From: Roseococcus suduntuyensis
GTDB lineage: Bacteria > Pseudomonadota > Alphaproteobacteria > Acetobacterales > Acetobacteraceae
Reading direction: 5' to 3'
Assembly (NCBI RefSeq): GCF_014196305.1
Contig: NZ_JACIDJ010000003.1
Span: forward strand, 186,001-250,000
Length of the DNA stretch: 64,000 nucleotides
The notes beneath the pieces are model-generated. The model made no database searches. It was not told the origin of the DNA and saw nothing but the letters and a program-made list of their open reading frames with translations. Shown in pieces: positions 56,383-64,000 of this stretch. Numbering within the stretch: the first letter of the stretch is position 1; each line of letters starts with the position of its first letter. The translations under genes were made by a program, and so were the position numbers.

Positions 56383-57765
56383 TCAGTCGCGCAGCAAGGC
56401 CGGCCGCTTGGCGCGGTGGCCGTTCTCGCTCTCCACCGCATGCCCCGCCGCCAGCACCAGCCCATCTTGCCAGGGCTTGCCCACGATCTGCACCGCCACC
56501 GGCAGCCCACCCGCGCCGAAACCGCTGCACACCGACAGCGCCGGCCAGCCCAGGATGTTGAAGGGGATGGTGAAGCCCGGCTTCTCGATGCTGGCGAATT
56601 TCCCCACATCCGTGATGCGTGGCGCCTCGCCCACCACGGCGGCGGTGACCAGCAGATCCACGCCCTCGGTCGCGGCCAGGGTGCGGGCGATGATTTCCCG
56701 CCGCTTGCGCTGGGCCTGGAGGTAGTCGCCCGCCGTCAGCAGCGCGCCCATGCCCAGCCGCGCGCGCAGGGCCTCGCCATACTTCATGGGCTTCTCGCGC
56801 ATCCGGGGCTCATGGACGGCCCAGGCCTCGGCGGCGAGCGTCACCCAGCCGGCGGCGTGGAAATCCTGGAGCGGCGGCAGGGTGACCTCCACCACCTCCA
56901 TGCCGCGCGCGCGGAAGATGGCGAGGCTCTCCTCGATGCCGCGCAGCGTGGCGTCGGAGACACGGTGGTCGCTCTCGTGGAAATGGCGGATCACGCCCAC
57001 GCGGCGCGCGCGCAAATCCTGGCCGAGGTCGAAGGATGGCAGGGGGTGGCTGGCGCTGCTGGGGTCGGCGGGGTCGTGTCCGGCCATGGCTTCCAGCAGC
57101 AGGGCGCAATCCTCGCTGGTCCAGGCCATGGGGCCCGTGGTGTCCAGCGTGTGCGCCAGCGGCAGCACGCCCGTGCGCGAGCACAGCCCGTAGCTCGGCT
57201 TGATGCCGGCGATGCCGCACAGCGCCGCGGGCCCGCGGATGGAGCCGCCCGTATCGGACCCCGTGCCGCCCAGCACCATGCCGGACGCCACCGCGGCACC
57301 CGTGCCGCTGCTGCTGCCGGCGGTGAAGCGTTCCGTGTCCCAGGGGTTGCGGGCGGGGGGCCAGGGCAGGTCGAAGCTCGGCCCGCCAAAGGCGAATTCA
57401 TGGGTGGCGAGCTTGCCCAGCAGCGCCACGCCCGCCTCGCGCCAGCGCGCCACGGTGAAGGCGTCATGCTCGGGCACATGGTCCTGCATCTGCGCCGAAT
57501 GGCCGGTGGTGGGGATGCCGGCCGTTTCGTAGATGTCCTTGTGGCCGATGGGGATGCCGTCCAGCGGGCCGCGCAGGGTGCCCGCCATCTGTCGCGCCTC
57601 GGCGGCGCGGGCGTCGTCCAGGGCGCGTTCGGCGGTGAGGTGGATGAAGGCGTGCAGCGCGGGCTGATGCGCCTCCACGCGGGCGAGGCAGGCCTGCGCC
57701 AGTTCCACGGGCGAAAGGCGCTTGGCCGCGATCTCGCGGGCGGCCTCGGCGATGGTCGGGATCAT
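56383..57765 (-). CDS. Amidase signature-family enzyme (AtzE/GatA-like)
   Basis: A 460-residue amidase with the Ser-cisSer-Lys triad: Lys76 (PIGHKD), the Ser cluster 151-153 (AGSSSG) and nucleophile Ser175 (DTGGSIRGP). The small upstream gene overlapping its start (ATGA) is of the AtzG/DUF4089 type, the pairing seen for AtzE, which hydrolyses 1-carboxybiuret, and for related amide-degrading systems. Substrate unknown. The ATG at 57765 is supported by that overlap. Confidence 0.87.
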   Translation of the reverse strand: MIPTIAEAAREIAAKRLSPVELAQACLARVEAHQPALHAFIHLTAERALDDARAAEARQMAGTLRGPLDGIPIGHKDIYETAGIPTTGHSAQMQDHVPEHDAFTVARWREAGVALLGKLATHEFAFGGPSFDLPWPPARNPWDTERFTAGSSSGTGAAVASGMVLGGTGSDTGGSIRGPAALCGIAGIKPSYGLCSRTGVLPLAHTLDTTGPMAWTSEDCALLLEAMAGHDPADPSSASHPLPSFDLGQDLRARRVGVIRHFHESDHRVSDATLRGIEESLAIFRARGMEVVEVTLPPLQDFHAAGWVTLAAEAWAVHEPRMREKPMKYGEALRARLGMGALLTAGDYLQAQRKRREIIARTLAATEGVDLLVTAAVVGEAPRITDVGKFASIEKPGFTIPFNILGWPALSVCSGFGAGGLPVAVQIVGKPWQDGLVLAAGHAVESENGHRAKRPALLRD

Positions 57766-57968
57766 GCGCGCGCCACCGGCAGGGCGAAGGTATAGGCGGG
57801 CTCGGCGGCCATGGGGTTGGAGGGCGCACGCAGCCGATCCAGCAGCACGCGCAGATGGGGGTGGGCCAGGCGCAGCGCCTCCGCCTCGGCGGGCGGAAGG
57901 TCGAGGCCGACCTGGCGCATGACCAGCGCGAATTCCTCGGGGCTCAAGGGCGGGTGCAGCTCGGCCAT
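57762..57968 (-). CDS. AtzG-like (DUF4089/GatC-like) small subunit
   Basis: A 68-residue helical protein (FALVMRQVGLDLPPAEAEALRLAHPHLRVLLDRLR) ending in the AEPAYTF-type tail of AtzG-like proteins. In known systems this GatC-like subunit wraps and stabilises the partner amidase. It overlaps the amidase gene by ATGA. The ATG at 57968 gives the length of AtzG; 24 open codons upstream are not protein-like. Confidence 0.72.
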   Translation of the reverse strand: MAELHPPLSPEEFALVMRQVGLDLPPAEAEALRLAHPHLRVLLDRLRAPSNPMAAEPAYTFALPVARA

Positions 57969-58054
57969 GCGCGTCTCCTGTGCGGGCCACCAGCTTGCGG
58001 TGCCTTGAAGCCGGGGTCTAGCGTGGCCCCCAACCAGCAAGGGAAGGAAGCGCC

Positions 58055-59695
58055 ATGAAGGTCGGCGACGCCATCGCGGAGATCATGAAGCGGGAGGGGA
58101 TCGAGATCCTCACCGGCTACCCCGTCAACCACCTTATCGAGCACGCGGCGGCGGTGGACATCCGCCCCGTCATGGTCCGGCAGGAGCGTATCGGGCTGCA
58201 CATGGCCGATGCCATCAGCCGCGTCACCTCGGGCAAGAAGCTCGGCGCCTTCTGCATGCAGCATGGGCCAGGGGCGGAGAACGCCTATGGCGGCGTCGCG
58301 CAGTGCTTCGGCGAGAGCATCCCGGTACTGGTCATGCCCATGGGCTATCCGCGCCGCATCGCGCATGTGCCGCCCAACTACAATTCCACCATCCAGATGC
58401 GCGGCGTGACCAAGTCGGCCGAGGCCATCATGTCGGCGGCGGAAGTCCCCAACATCATGCGCCGCGCCTTCGCGCGGCTGCGCAACGGGCGCGGCGGCCC
58501 CGTGCTGGTCGAAATCCCGACCGACATGTTCAACGAGGAATTGCCGGGCGAACTCGACTACACGCCCGTGGTGGCCACGCGCAGCGGCGCGGACCCGGTG
58601 GACATCCGCCGCGCGGCCGAGATGCTGGCCAATGCCCGCCGCCCCGTGATCTATGCCGGCACCGGCGTGCATTGGGCGCAGGCCTGGCCGCAGCTGCGCG
58701 AACTGGCGGAGCTGCTGGCCATCCCGGTGACGAGCAGCCTGGGCGGCAAGTCCTCCTTCCCCGAGGACCATGCGCTGTCGCTGGGCTCCGGCGGCCTCGC
58801 CATGCCCAAGCCGGTGCGGCATTTCCTGGACAATGCCGACGTCATCTTCGGCATCGGCTGCTCCTTCACCGAGACGAATTTCGGCGTGAAGATGCCCGCG
58901 CGGAAGCCGGGCGGGGTGAAGTTCATCCACGCGACGCTGGACCCCGACCACATCGACAAGGACCTCCGCTGCGACATCGGCCTAGTGGGCGATGCGGGGC
59001 TGATCCTGGACGCGCTGCTGGAGGAGCTGCGCGGGCGTGTGCGCGAAAAGCGCGACCACGCGCCGGTGCAGCAGGAGATCGAGGCCATCCGCGCCCCCTG
59101 GCTCGCGCAATGGGCGCACAAGCGGGACAGCAACGACGCGCCACTCAACCCCTACCGCGTGCTGCGCGACCTCTGGCGCACGGTGGATGTGGACAACACC
59201 ATCATCACCCATGACGCGGGTTCGCCGCGCGACCAGCTCTCCCCCTTCTGGATCAGCCGCACGCCGCTCTCCTACCTGGGCTGGGGCAAGACGACGCAGC
59301 TGGGCTATGGGCTGGGGTTGGCGATGGGCGCCAAGCTCGCGGCCCCGGACAAGCTCTGCATCAATGTCTGGGGCGATGCCGCGATCGGCTTCACGGGGAT
59401 GGATTTCGAGACGGCGGTGCGCGAGCGCATCCCCATCCTCTCCATCCTCCTGAACAATTTCTCGATGGCGATCGAGCTGAAGATCATGGCGCTCAGCACC
59501 GAGAAATACCGCACCACCGACATCAGCGGCGACTATGCCGCCATGGCGCGGGCCTTCGGCGGCTATGGCGAGCGGGTGACGGAGGTGGAGCAGATCATCC
59601 CCGCCATCCAGCGCGGGATCGAGCAGACGAAGAACGGCGTGCCCGCGCTGCTGGAATTCATCACCAGCAAGGAGACCGAGGTCTCCCGCCAGTAG
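58055..59695 (+). CDS. Thiamine-diphosphate-dependent enzyme (acetolactate synthase-like)
   Basis: A 546-residue ThDP enzyme with the usual PYR-central-PP domain order. The catalytic Glu44 is in MVRQERIGLHMADA. The ThDP/metal motif runs from GDAAIGFTGMDFETA (near residue 445) to LLNNFSM. The central domain has RRPVIYAGTGVH near residue 193. It might be a benzoylformate decarboxylase, oxalyl-CoA decarboxylase or carboligase relative; the substrate is not evident. It is divergent from the AtzG/amidase pair (86 bp) and ends 17 nt before the SLT gene on the other strand. Confidence 0.82.
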   Translation: MKVGDAIAEIMKREGIEILTGYPVNHLIEHAAAVDIRPVMVRQERIGLHMADAISRVTSGKKLGAFCMQHGPGAENAYGGVAQCFGESIPVLVMPMGYPRRIAHVPPNYNSTIQMRGVTKSAEAIMSAAEVPNIMRRAFARLRNGRGGPVLVEIPTDMFNEELPGELDYTPVVATRSGADPVDIRRAAEMLANARRPVIYAGTGVHWAQAWPQLRELAELLAIPVTSSLGGKSSFPEDHALSLGSGGLAMPKPVRHFLDNADVIFGIGCSFTETNFGVKMPARKPGGVKFIHATLDPDHIDKDLRCDIGLVGDAGLILDALLEELRGRVREKRDHAPVQQEIEAIRAPWLAQWAHKRDSNDAPLNPYRVLRDLWRTVDVDNTIITHDAGSPRDQLSPFWISRTPLSYLGWGKTTQLGYGLGLAMGAKLAAPDKLCINVWGDAAIGFTGMDFETAVRERIPILSILLNNFSMAIELKIMALSTEKYRTTDISGDYAAMARAFGGYGERVTEVEQIIPAIQRGIEQTKNGVPALLEFITSKETEVSRQ

Positions 59696-59712
59696 GGCGC
59701 AGCCGCCGTGGG

Positions 59713-60432
59713 TCAGAAACCCGCGGCGGCGCTCGCGACGCCGCGGCGGCCCGCCTGGGCCTCCGCGGTCTGCAGGTGGGCCTCCGCGTCATTGCGAAGG
59801 CGCTGGGCCGTGGCCTCGGGGCAGCGCGTGCTCTGGAACAGGTCGCTGCCGGGGTTCGTCACCTCGAGCTTGGCGCGCACGCGGCAGACCAGGCTGCGCG
59901 TGTTGCCCGGGCTCGCGCCATGCCAGCGGCGCAGCGCCTCGGTCCAGGAGCCGTTGTTCTCCCGCGCCCAGCGCGCCAGCACGCCGCCCGCCCAATCGGC
60001 GGCGGTGAAGGGGTCGAGCGGCCAGTCCTCGCCGCGCGCATGGACGCGCGCATTCACCTGCATGCAGCCCGCCATGACGCTGCCCCGCGCCTGGCGGAGC
60101 AGCCGCCGCGCCTCGTCCACATCGGCCGGGTAGTGGGGCGTGCCGCGGATGGAAAGTGCATGGGCGTGCAGCCCGCTCTCGGACAGCGCGATGGCGGTCA
60201 GCAGGCCGCGGGGCAAGCCGTGGATGTCCTCCGCCCGGCGGGTGGCCAGCAGGCAGGCCGCCCGCGGGCCGCGGGTGGCACCCCGCAAATTGGGATCATA
60301 GGCCGGCAACAGCTCCTGCGGGGCGTCGCGCATGCGCGGCTGGTCCGCTCGCGCACTACTTGGCGCGACAGAAAAGCCGACCGCGAGGACGCAGCCGGCA
60401 AGTATTGCAAAAGCAAAGCGCTTGTACGCCAT
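59713..60432 (-). CDS. SLT-domain lytic transglycosylase-like protein
   Basis: A 239-residue exported protein. A signal peptide (MAYKRFAFAILAGCVLAVG..ARA) precedes an SLT-like domain: GLPRGLLTAIALSESG with the catalytic-type Glu, GCMQVNARVHARG, and WAGGVLARWARENNGSWTEALRRWHG. It should cleave peptidoglycan with anhydro-sugar formation, or serve a secretion-system role. The ATG at 60432 was chosen because it starts the signal peptide; an ATG at 60495 is in frame. Confidence 0.8.
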   Translation of the reverse strand: MAYKRFAFAILAGCVLAVGFSVAPSSARADQPRMRDAPQELLPAYDPNLRGATRGPRAACLLATRRAEDIHGLPRGLLTAIALSESGLHAHALSIRGTPHYPADVDEARRLLRQARGSVMAGCMQVNARVHARGEDWPLDPFTAADWAGGVLARWARENNGSWTEALRRWHGASPGNTRSLVCRVRAKLEVTNPGSDLFQSTRCPEATAQRLRNDAEAHLQTAEAQAGRRGVASAAAGF

Positions 60433-60591
60433 GCGGGGGCCCCAGGGTGCACGCCGATCCGGCGCTGCCGTGGGAAGGTGATGCCCGTCCAACATGAAAC
60501 AGCGCGTAGCATGCTGTGACGCGAAAGGGCAACCCGAGTGGTTTTCCTGAGGCCAGGACTGCCCCATCTGATGCAGGAGGAAGGTGATTTC

Positions 60592-61590
60592 ATGCCCAAT
60601 TCCCGCCGCATTTTGCTGACCGCTGCCGCTGCTTCGCTTGGTTGCGCCACTGTCTTGTCGTCTCCGCGCGCCCAGACGGCAACACCCGGTTCGGTGCGCC
60701 TCGTCACGCCCTTCTCGGAAGGGGGTGCCGCCGACATCGCGGCCCGCCGCTTCGCCCGCCACGCCGTGCGCCATCGTGGCGCCGGCGCCTTGCCGCTGCG
60801 GGTCGAGAACATGCCCGGCGCCTCGGGCGCGCTGGGCACGGCCGCCGTGGCGCGCGCGGCACCGGATGGCGAGACGCTGCTGCTGGCGCGCGTCGCCTCC
60901 TCCGCCATCCTGCCCGCGACCGACCCGCGCACGGCCTATGGGGTGGATGACTTCACCTGGCTCGGCCTGCTCGATGCCAACCCCTTCGTCATTGCCGTGC
61001 CGGTGGGCGCCCCCTTCGCGGACCTGCCGGCGCTGCTGGCCCGACTGCATGACGCCGTCCAGCCGCCGCTGCGCTTCGCCACCAGCGGGCCCGCCACCAT
61101 CCTCGACCTCGGCATCCGCAAGATGTTCGTGCTCGCCGGCCTTCCCATCGACGCGGCGGAGGCGGTGGCGACGAGCGGCGGGGGCGAGGCGCTGGCGGCG
61201 ATGCTGGCAGGCGAGGCGGATTTCCTCGGCAGCAACCTCGGCGACATGATGGAGGCCATCCGCGCGCGGCGCGTGCGGCCGCTCGCCATCGGCGGCAATG
61301 CGCGGCTGCCGCTGCTGCCCCAGGTGCCCAGCACCGCCGAGGCGGGGCTGCCCGACATGGCGCATCTGTCGGGCTGGAGCGCCATCGCCGCCCCCGCCGG
61401 CCTGCCCGACGCGCTGGCCCGCCAGTGGGAGGGCGTGATCCAGCGCATCGGCGCCGATCCGCGCTGGGTCCGCGAGACGGAGGCCGAGGGCAGCCGCCCC
61501 ATCATCACCGATGGCGCGGGCGCGCGGGCGCATGTTCTGGCGCAGATCACCCTCTATCGCGACATCGCGCGGCGGCTCGGGCTGGGCTGA
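60592..61590 (+). CDS. Bug/TctC-family substrate-binding protein (divergent member)
   Basis: A 332-residue periplasmic protein. PNSRRILLTAAAASLGC is a signal peptide with paired Arg and an internal Cys; the sequence after it is not a convincing lipobox. The family motifs SVRLVTPFSEGGAAD and VENMPGASGALG are looser than in the other copies. AGGAGGAAGG lies 9 nt before the ATG at 60592, the strongest ribosome site among the Bug genes here. Divergent from the SLT gene (159 bp). Ligand unknown. Confidence 0.85.
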   Translation: MPNSRRILLTAAAASLGCATVLSSPRAQTATPGSVRLVTPFSEGGAADIAARRFARHAVRHRGAGALPLRVENMPGASGALGTAAVARAAPDGETLLLARVASSAILPATDPRTAYGVDDFTWLGLLDANPFVIAVPVGAPFADLPALLARLHDAVQPPLRFATSGPATILDLGIRKMFVLAGLPIDAAEAVATSGGGEALAAMLAGEADFLGSNLGDMMEAIRARRVRPLAIGGNARLPLLPQVPSTAEAGLPDMAHLSGWSAIAAPAGLPDALARQWEGVIQRIGADPRWVRETEAEGSRPIITDGAGARAHVLAQITLYRDIARRLGLG

Positions 61591-61690
61591 GGCCGCCCCC
61601 GAAAACCTGCCCCAATTCACGGGCATGCGGTTGACGGATCGCGGCGCGGGGGCAACCCTCTGCCCGCGATGATCGCTCGCGGCATGAATG

Positions 61691-61718
61691 CTGACGCCGA
61701 TCCCGGGGGGAGTAGAAT
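61691..61718 (+). promoter_or_regulatory. Candidate sigma-70-type promoter for the thiolase operon
   Basis: CTGACG (61691-61696) and TAGAAT (61713-61718) are separated by 16 nt, and would start transcription about 35 nt before the ATG at 61760. The 169-bp gap has no other gene. The match is by eye only. Confidence 0.4.
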
Positions 61719-61759
61719 TCCGCGATGACGCCACACGCCAGAAAGGGGGCCAAACGCCC

Positions 61760-62926
61760 ATGAAGAATCCCGCCTACATCGTCGGTGCCTTCGAGCACCC
61801 GACGCGCAAGGCCGAGACCAAGTCCACCGCGCAGCTCCATGCGGAAGTCGCCTATGGCGCGCTGCAGGATGCGGGGCTGCAGGCCTCCGACATCGACGGC
61901 TATTTCTGCGCCGGCGACGCCCCCGGCATGGGTGGCCTGTCCATGATCGACTACATGGGCCTCAACAAGCTGCGCCACTATGACACGACGGAGAGCGGTG
62001 GCTCCTCCTACGTGATCCATGTGGGGCATGCGGTCGAAGCCATCATCCAGGGCAAGTGCAACGTCGCGCTGATCACGCTCGCCGGCCGTCCGCGCGCCGA
62101 GGGCATGCAGACCGGCACCGCCGTGCGCAGCTTCGGCGCGGGCGTGCCCGATGAGAGCTTCGAGCTGCCCTATGGCCGCACCATCGCCACCATGCACGCC
62201 ATGGTCGCGACCCGGCACATGTACGAGTTCGGCACGACCAGCGAGCAGCTCGCCTGGATCAAGGTCGCGGCCTCGACCCATGCGCAGTACAACCCGCACG
62301 CCATGCTGCCCAAGGTCGTGACGGTCGAGGATGTGGTGAACTCGCCCATGGTGGCGGACCCGCTGCATCGCCTTGACTGCTGCGTGATTTCCGATGGCGG
62401 CGGCGCGCTGATCGTCGCACGTCCCGAGATCGCCAAGACGCTGAACCGCCCCAAGGTGGGCGTGAAGGGCTGGGGCGAGGCCTACAAGCACCAGAACGCG
62501 GGCGGCATCGACCTCACCTACTCCGCCGCCGCCATGTCCGGGCCGATGGCCTTCAACAAGGCCGGCGTGAAGCCCGCCGACATCAAGTACGCCTCGATCT
62601 ATGACAGCTTCACCATCTCGGTGCTGGTGCAGCTCGAAGACCTCGGCTTCTGCGAGAAGGGCAAGGGCGGCCAGTTCGTGCAGGATGGCGGCCTGATCTC
62701 GGGCGTGGGTAAGCTGCCCTTCAACACCGATGGCGGCGGTCTGTGCAACAACCACCCGTCCAACCGCGGCGGCATGACCAAGGTGATCGAGGCGGTGCGC
62801 CAGGCGCGTGGCGAGGCCCACCCGAAGGTGCAGGTCCCCAACGCCGACCTCGTGCTCGCCAACGGCAAGGGCGGCAACCTCGGCACGCGGCATGGCTGCG
62901 GCACCGTCATCCTGGAGAGGGAGTGA
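61760..62926 (+). CDS. Thiolase-fold acyl transferase/aldolase without nucleophilic Cys
   Basis: A 388-residue protein of the SCP-x/Ltp thiolase-like group. The fold is complete (SDIDGYFCAGDAPG, SDGGGALIVARPE, GNLGTRHGCGTVIL). The segment that should hold the nucleophilic Cys (TTESGGSSYVIHVGHA, near 76-91) has none, as in Ltp2-type enzymes that catalyse retro-aldol cleavage rather than thiolysis. AAGGGGG precedes the ATG. A DUF35 partner gene follows 5 nt after its stop, the arrangement seen for thiolase/DUF35 complexes. Substrate unknown. Confidence 0.8.
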   Translation: MKNPAYIVGAFEHPTRKAETKSTAQLHAEVAYGALQDAGLQASDIDGYFCAGDAPGMGGLSMIDYMGLNKLRHYDTTESGGSSYVIHVGHAVEAIIQGKCNVALITLAGRPRAEGMQTGTAVRSFGAGVPDESFELPYGRTIATMHAMVATRHMYEFGTTSEQLAWIKVAASTHAQYNPHAMLPKVVTVEDVVNSPMVADPLHRLDCCVISDGGGALIVARPEIAKTLNRPKVGVKGWGEAYKHQNAGGIDLTYSAAAMSGPMAFNKAGVKPADIKYASIYDSFTISVLVQLEDLGFCEKGKGGQFVQDGGLISGVGKLPFNTDGGGLCNNHPSNRGGMTKVIEAVRQARGEAHPKVQVPNADLVLANGKGGNLGTRHGCGTVILERE

Positions 62927-62931
62927 TCACC

Positions 62932-63330
62932 ATGGCAACGCAAGCCTTTGACCGCACGCCCCAGGCGCCCGCGGAAAGCCCCGACAACAAGCCCTATTTT
63001 GACGGCTGCCGCGAAGGCAAGCTGATCCTGGGCAAGTGCAAGGACACGGGGAAGGTCTTCCACTACCCGCGCCATGTCTCGCCCTTCACGCTCTCGAACA
63101 ATGTCGAGTTCGTGGAGGCCAAGGGCACGGGCGAGATCTACTCCTGGTCCGTGGCCCGCGGGAAGGAGCCCTTCTGCGTGGCCTATGTGAAGCTCGACGA
63201 AGGGCCGATCATGCTGACCAACATCATCGAGTGCGACCTCGATGCGCTGGCCTGCGGCCAGAAGGTGAAGGTGAAGTTCCGCGCCACCGAGGGCGATGGC
63301 GCCCCGGTGCCGATGTTCGTGCTCGCCTGA
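62932..63330 (+). CDS. DUF35-type OB-fold acyl-CoA-associated protein with degenerate Zn ribbon
   Basis: A 132-residue protein. The N-terminal rubredoxin-like ribbon keeps one of the usual four Cys (Cys36, LGKCKDTGKVFHYPR); the partners are Thr, Val and Ser. An OB fold follows (VEAKGTGEIYSWSVAR, CGQKVKVKFRATEGDG). DUF35 proteins bind thiolase-fold partners and help place the acyl-CoA. The absence of a zinc site is known in some members. Likely forms a complex with the preceding gene product. Confidence 0.83.
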   Translation: MATQAFDRTPQAPAESPDNKPYFDGCREGKLILGKCKDTGKVFHYPRHVSPFTLSNNVEFVEAKGTGEIYSWSVARGKEPFCVAYVKLDEGPIMLTNIIECDLDALACGQKVKVKFRATEGDGAPVPMFVLA

Positions 63331-63394
63331 ATGTGAACACCACCGGGCGGGGGGCCTCCCTGCCCGGTGGACATCGCCGCCCAGGAGCCCCGGC

Positions 63395-64000
63395 ATGACC
63401 CTCCCCGTCAACGAAGCCTATTTCGGCAACGGCCGGCTGCGGGCGGAGATGGAGGGCTTCCAGTTCAGCGATGACGGCAGCCCCGTCATCACCTCGGACC
63501 CCAACCCCGACCCTTCCCGCCGCAACTCGGCCGGCGTCTTTGCCCGCAATGGCGGCATGGTGGCGGTGCGCCGCGTCACCTACTACCAGGGCGACCTGAT
63601 GATGCGCTTCGCGAGCCCCAGCCGGATGCCGGCGGGCCATGGCGCGGCGGACCTGCTGAACTCCCCCTGGTGGATCGAACAGGACCGCATGGTGCTGCTC
63701 ATCACCCGCGCGCGCGAGGCGGCGGTGCCGCTGGTCGAGATGGCCCGGCGCCAGCTCGCCCTGCCCGAGACCTTCACCGATGCCGACCAGATCCTGGCCG
63801 TGCGCCCCCGCGCCGGCCTGCTGCTGGGCGCCTGGGCGGGCCGTGGGCTGACCGCGGAGGGGGCGGGCGAGCGGCGCATCGTCGCGGGCGGCGAGGCGCC
63901 GCACCTGCACATGGAGCAGCTCTACATCCCGGGCCTCGGCCCCATGGGCGGCGGCTATGCCGAGGGGCGGCGCAATGCCGAGGCGTGGTTCGACCTGGCC
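63395..64000 (+). CDS. Unknown protein, 3' end outside the window
   Basis: From the ATG at 63395 the frame stays open for 202 codons to the window edge, without a stop. It begins MTLPVNEAYFGNGRLRAEM and includes SDPNPDPSRRNSAGVFARNGGMVAVRRV and LLNSPWWIEQDRM. I see no recognised domain, signal peptide or membrane segment. It lies 64 nt after the DUF35 gene on the same strand and is probably in the thiolase operon. Confidence 0.65.
   Translation, partial: MTLPVNEAYFGNGRLRAEMEGFQFSDDGSPVITSDPNPDPSRRNSAGVFARNGGMVAVRRVTYYQGDLMMRFASPSRMPAGHGAADLLNSPWWIEQDRMVLLITRAREAAVPLVEMARRQLALPETFTDADQILAVRPRAGLLLGAWAGRGLTAEGAGERRIVAGGEAPHLHMEQLYIPGLGPMGGGYAEGRRNAEAWFDLA

Overview
The window is about 70% G+C, densely coded, and reads as a chromosome segment of an alphaproteobacterium of the Acetobacteraceae, Roseomonas-like. 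This is an inference. It rests on repeated Bug/TctC-type periplasmic binding proteins, an iron-sulfur bacterial photolyase, hydantoinase/oxoprolinase genes, a queA-tgt-queF operon, and heavy use of 1-8 nt stop/start overlaps (ATGA, GTGA, TGATG). I see no rRNA, tRNA, prophage, IS element or CRISPR array. Coordinates and motifs are read directly from the sequence; functions are family assignments by eye, without database searches.

Layout. 1-9.3 kb: catabolic genes (tandem Bug proteins, a dienoyl-CoA-reductase-like SDR, a CocE/NonD hydrolase, a third Bug protein, an acyl-CoA synthetase, an SDR and a sugar-acid type IlvD/Edd dehydratase). 9.4-15 kb: a small secreted protein and a 1,664-residue autotransporter with seven near-identical 69-residue repeats. 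15-25.5 kb: hydantoinase/oxoprolinase subunits with an SDR, a 2-hydroxyacid dehydrogenase, an acyl-CoA dehydrogenase/Bug/flavin-oxidoreductase operon, and a Na/Pi-cotransporter-like protein. 25.6-35.6 kb: a chemosensory cluster (CheR, double CheW, CheB, a small receiver protein, CheA; opposite strand, an MCP and a receiver-PP2C phosphatase) mixed with RsbW-like and STAS proteins. It looks like a chemoreceptor array wired to partner switching; no flagellar or pilus gene is nearby.

35.6-46 kb: a racemase, twin CBS-BON proteins, a Bug protein, a broken VOC gene, a creatininase-like hydrolase, a photolyase operon, SixA followed by a CYTH-like/CHAD protein that seems to start at CTG, and a secreted-type nuclease. 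46-57 kb: class I ribonucleotide reductase (nrdA, nrdB) with odd palindromic DNA between the genes, SCO1, Bcp, an MFS transporter and the queuosine operon. 56-64 kb: an AtzE-like amidase with its AtzG-like small partner, a ThDP enzyme, an SLT-domain protein, another Bug protein, a thiolase-fold protein without a nucleophilic Cys plus its DUF35 partner, and a gene running off the right end.

The most notable non-coding signal is a set of palindromic or tandem-palindromic elements at gene 3' ends (about 9.8, 32.3, 36.4, 45.9 and 56.3 kb). They share a GATTCAC..GATC(A/G)G.CGCT skeleton; two loci repeat with an exact 56-bp period. A different four-palindrome mirror-symmetric element sits between nrdA and nrdB and contains the nrdA stop codon.
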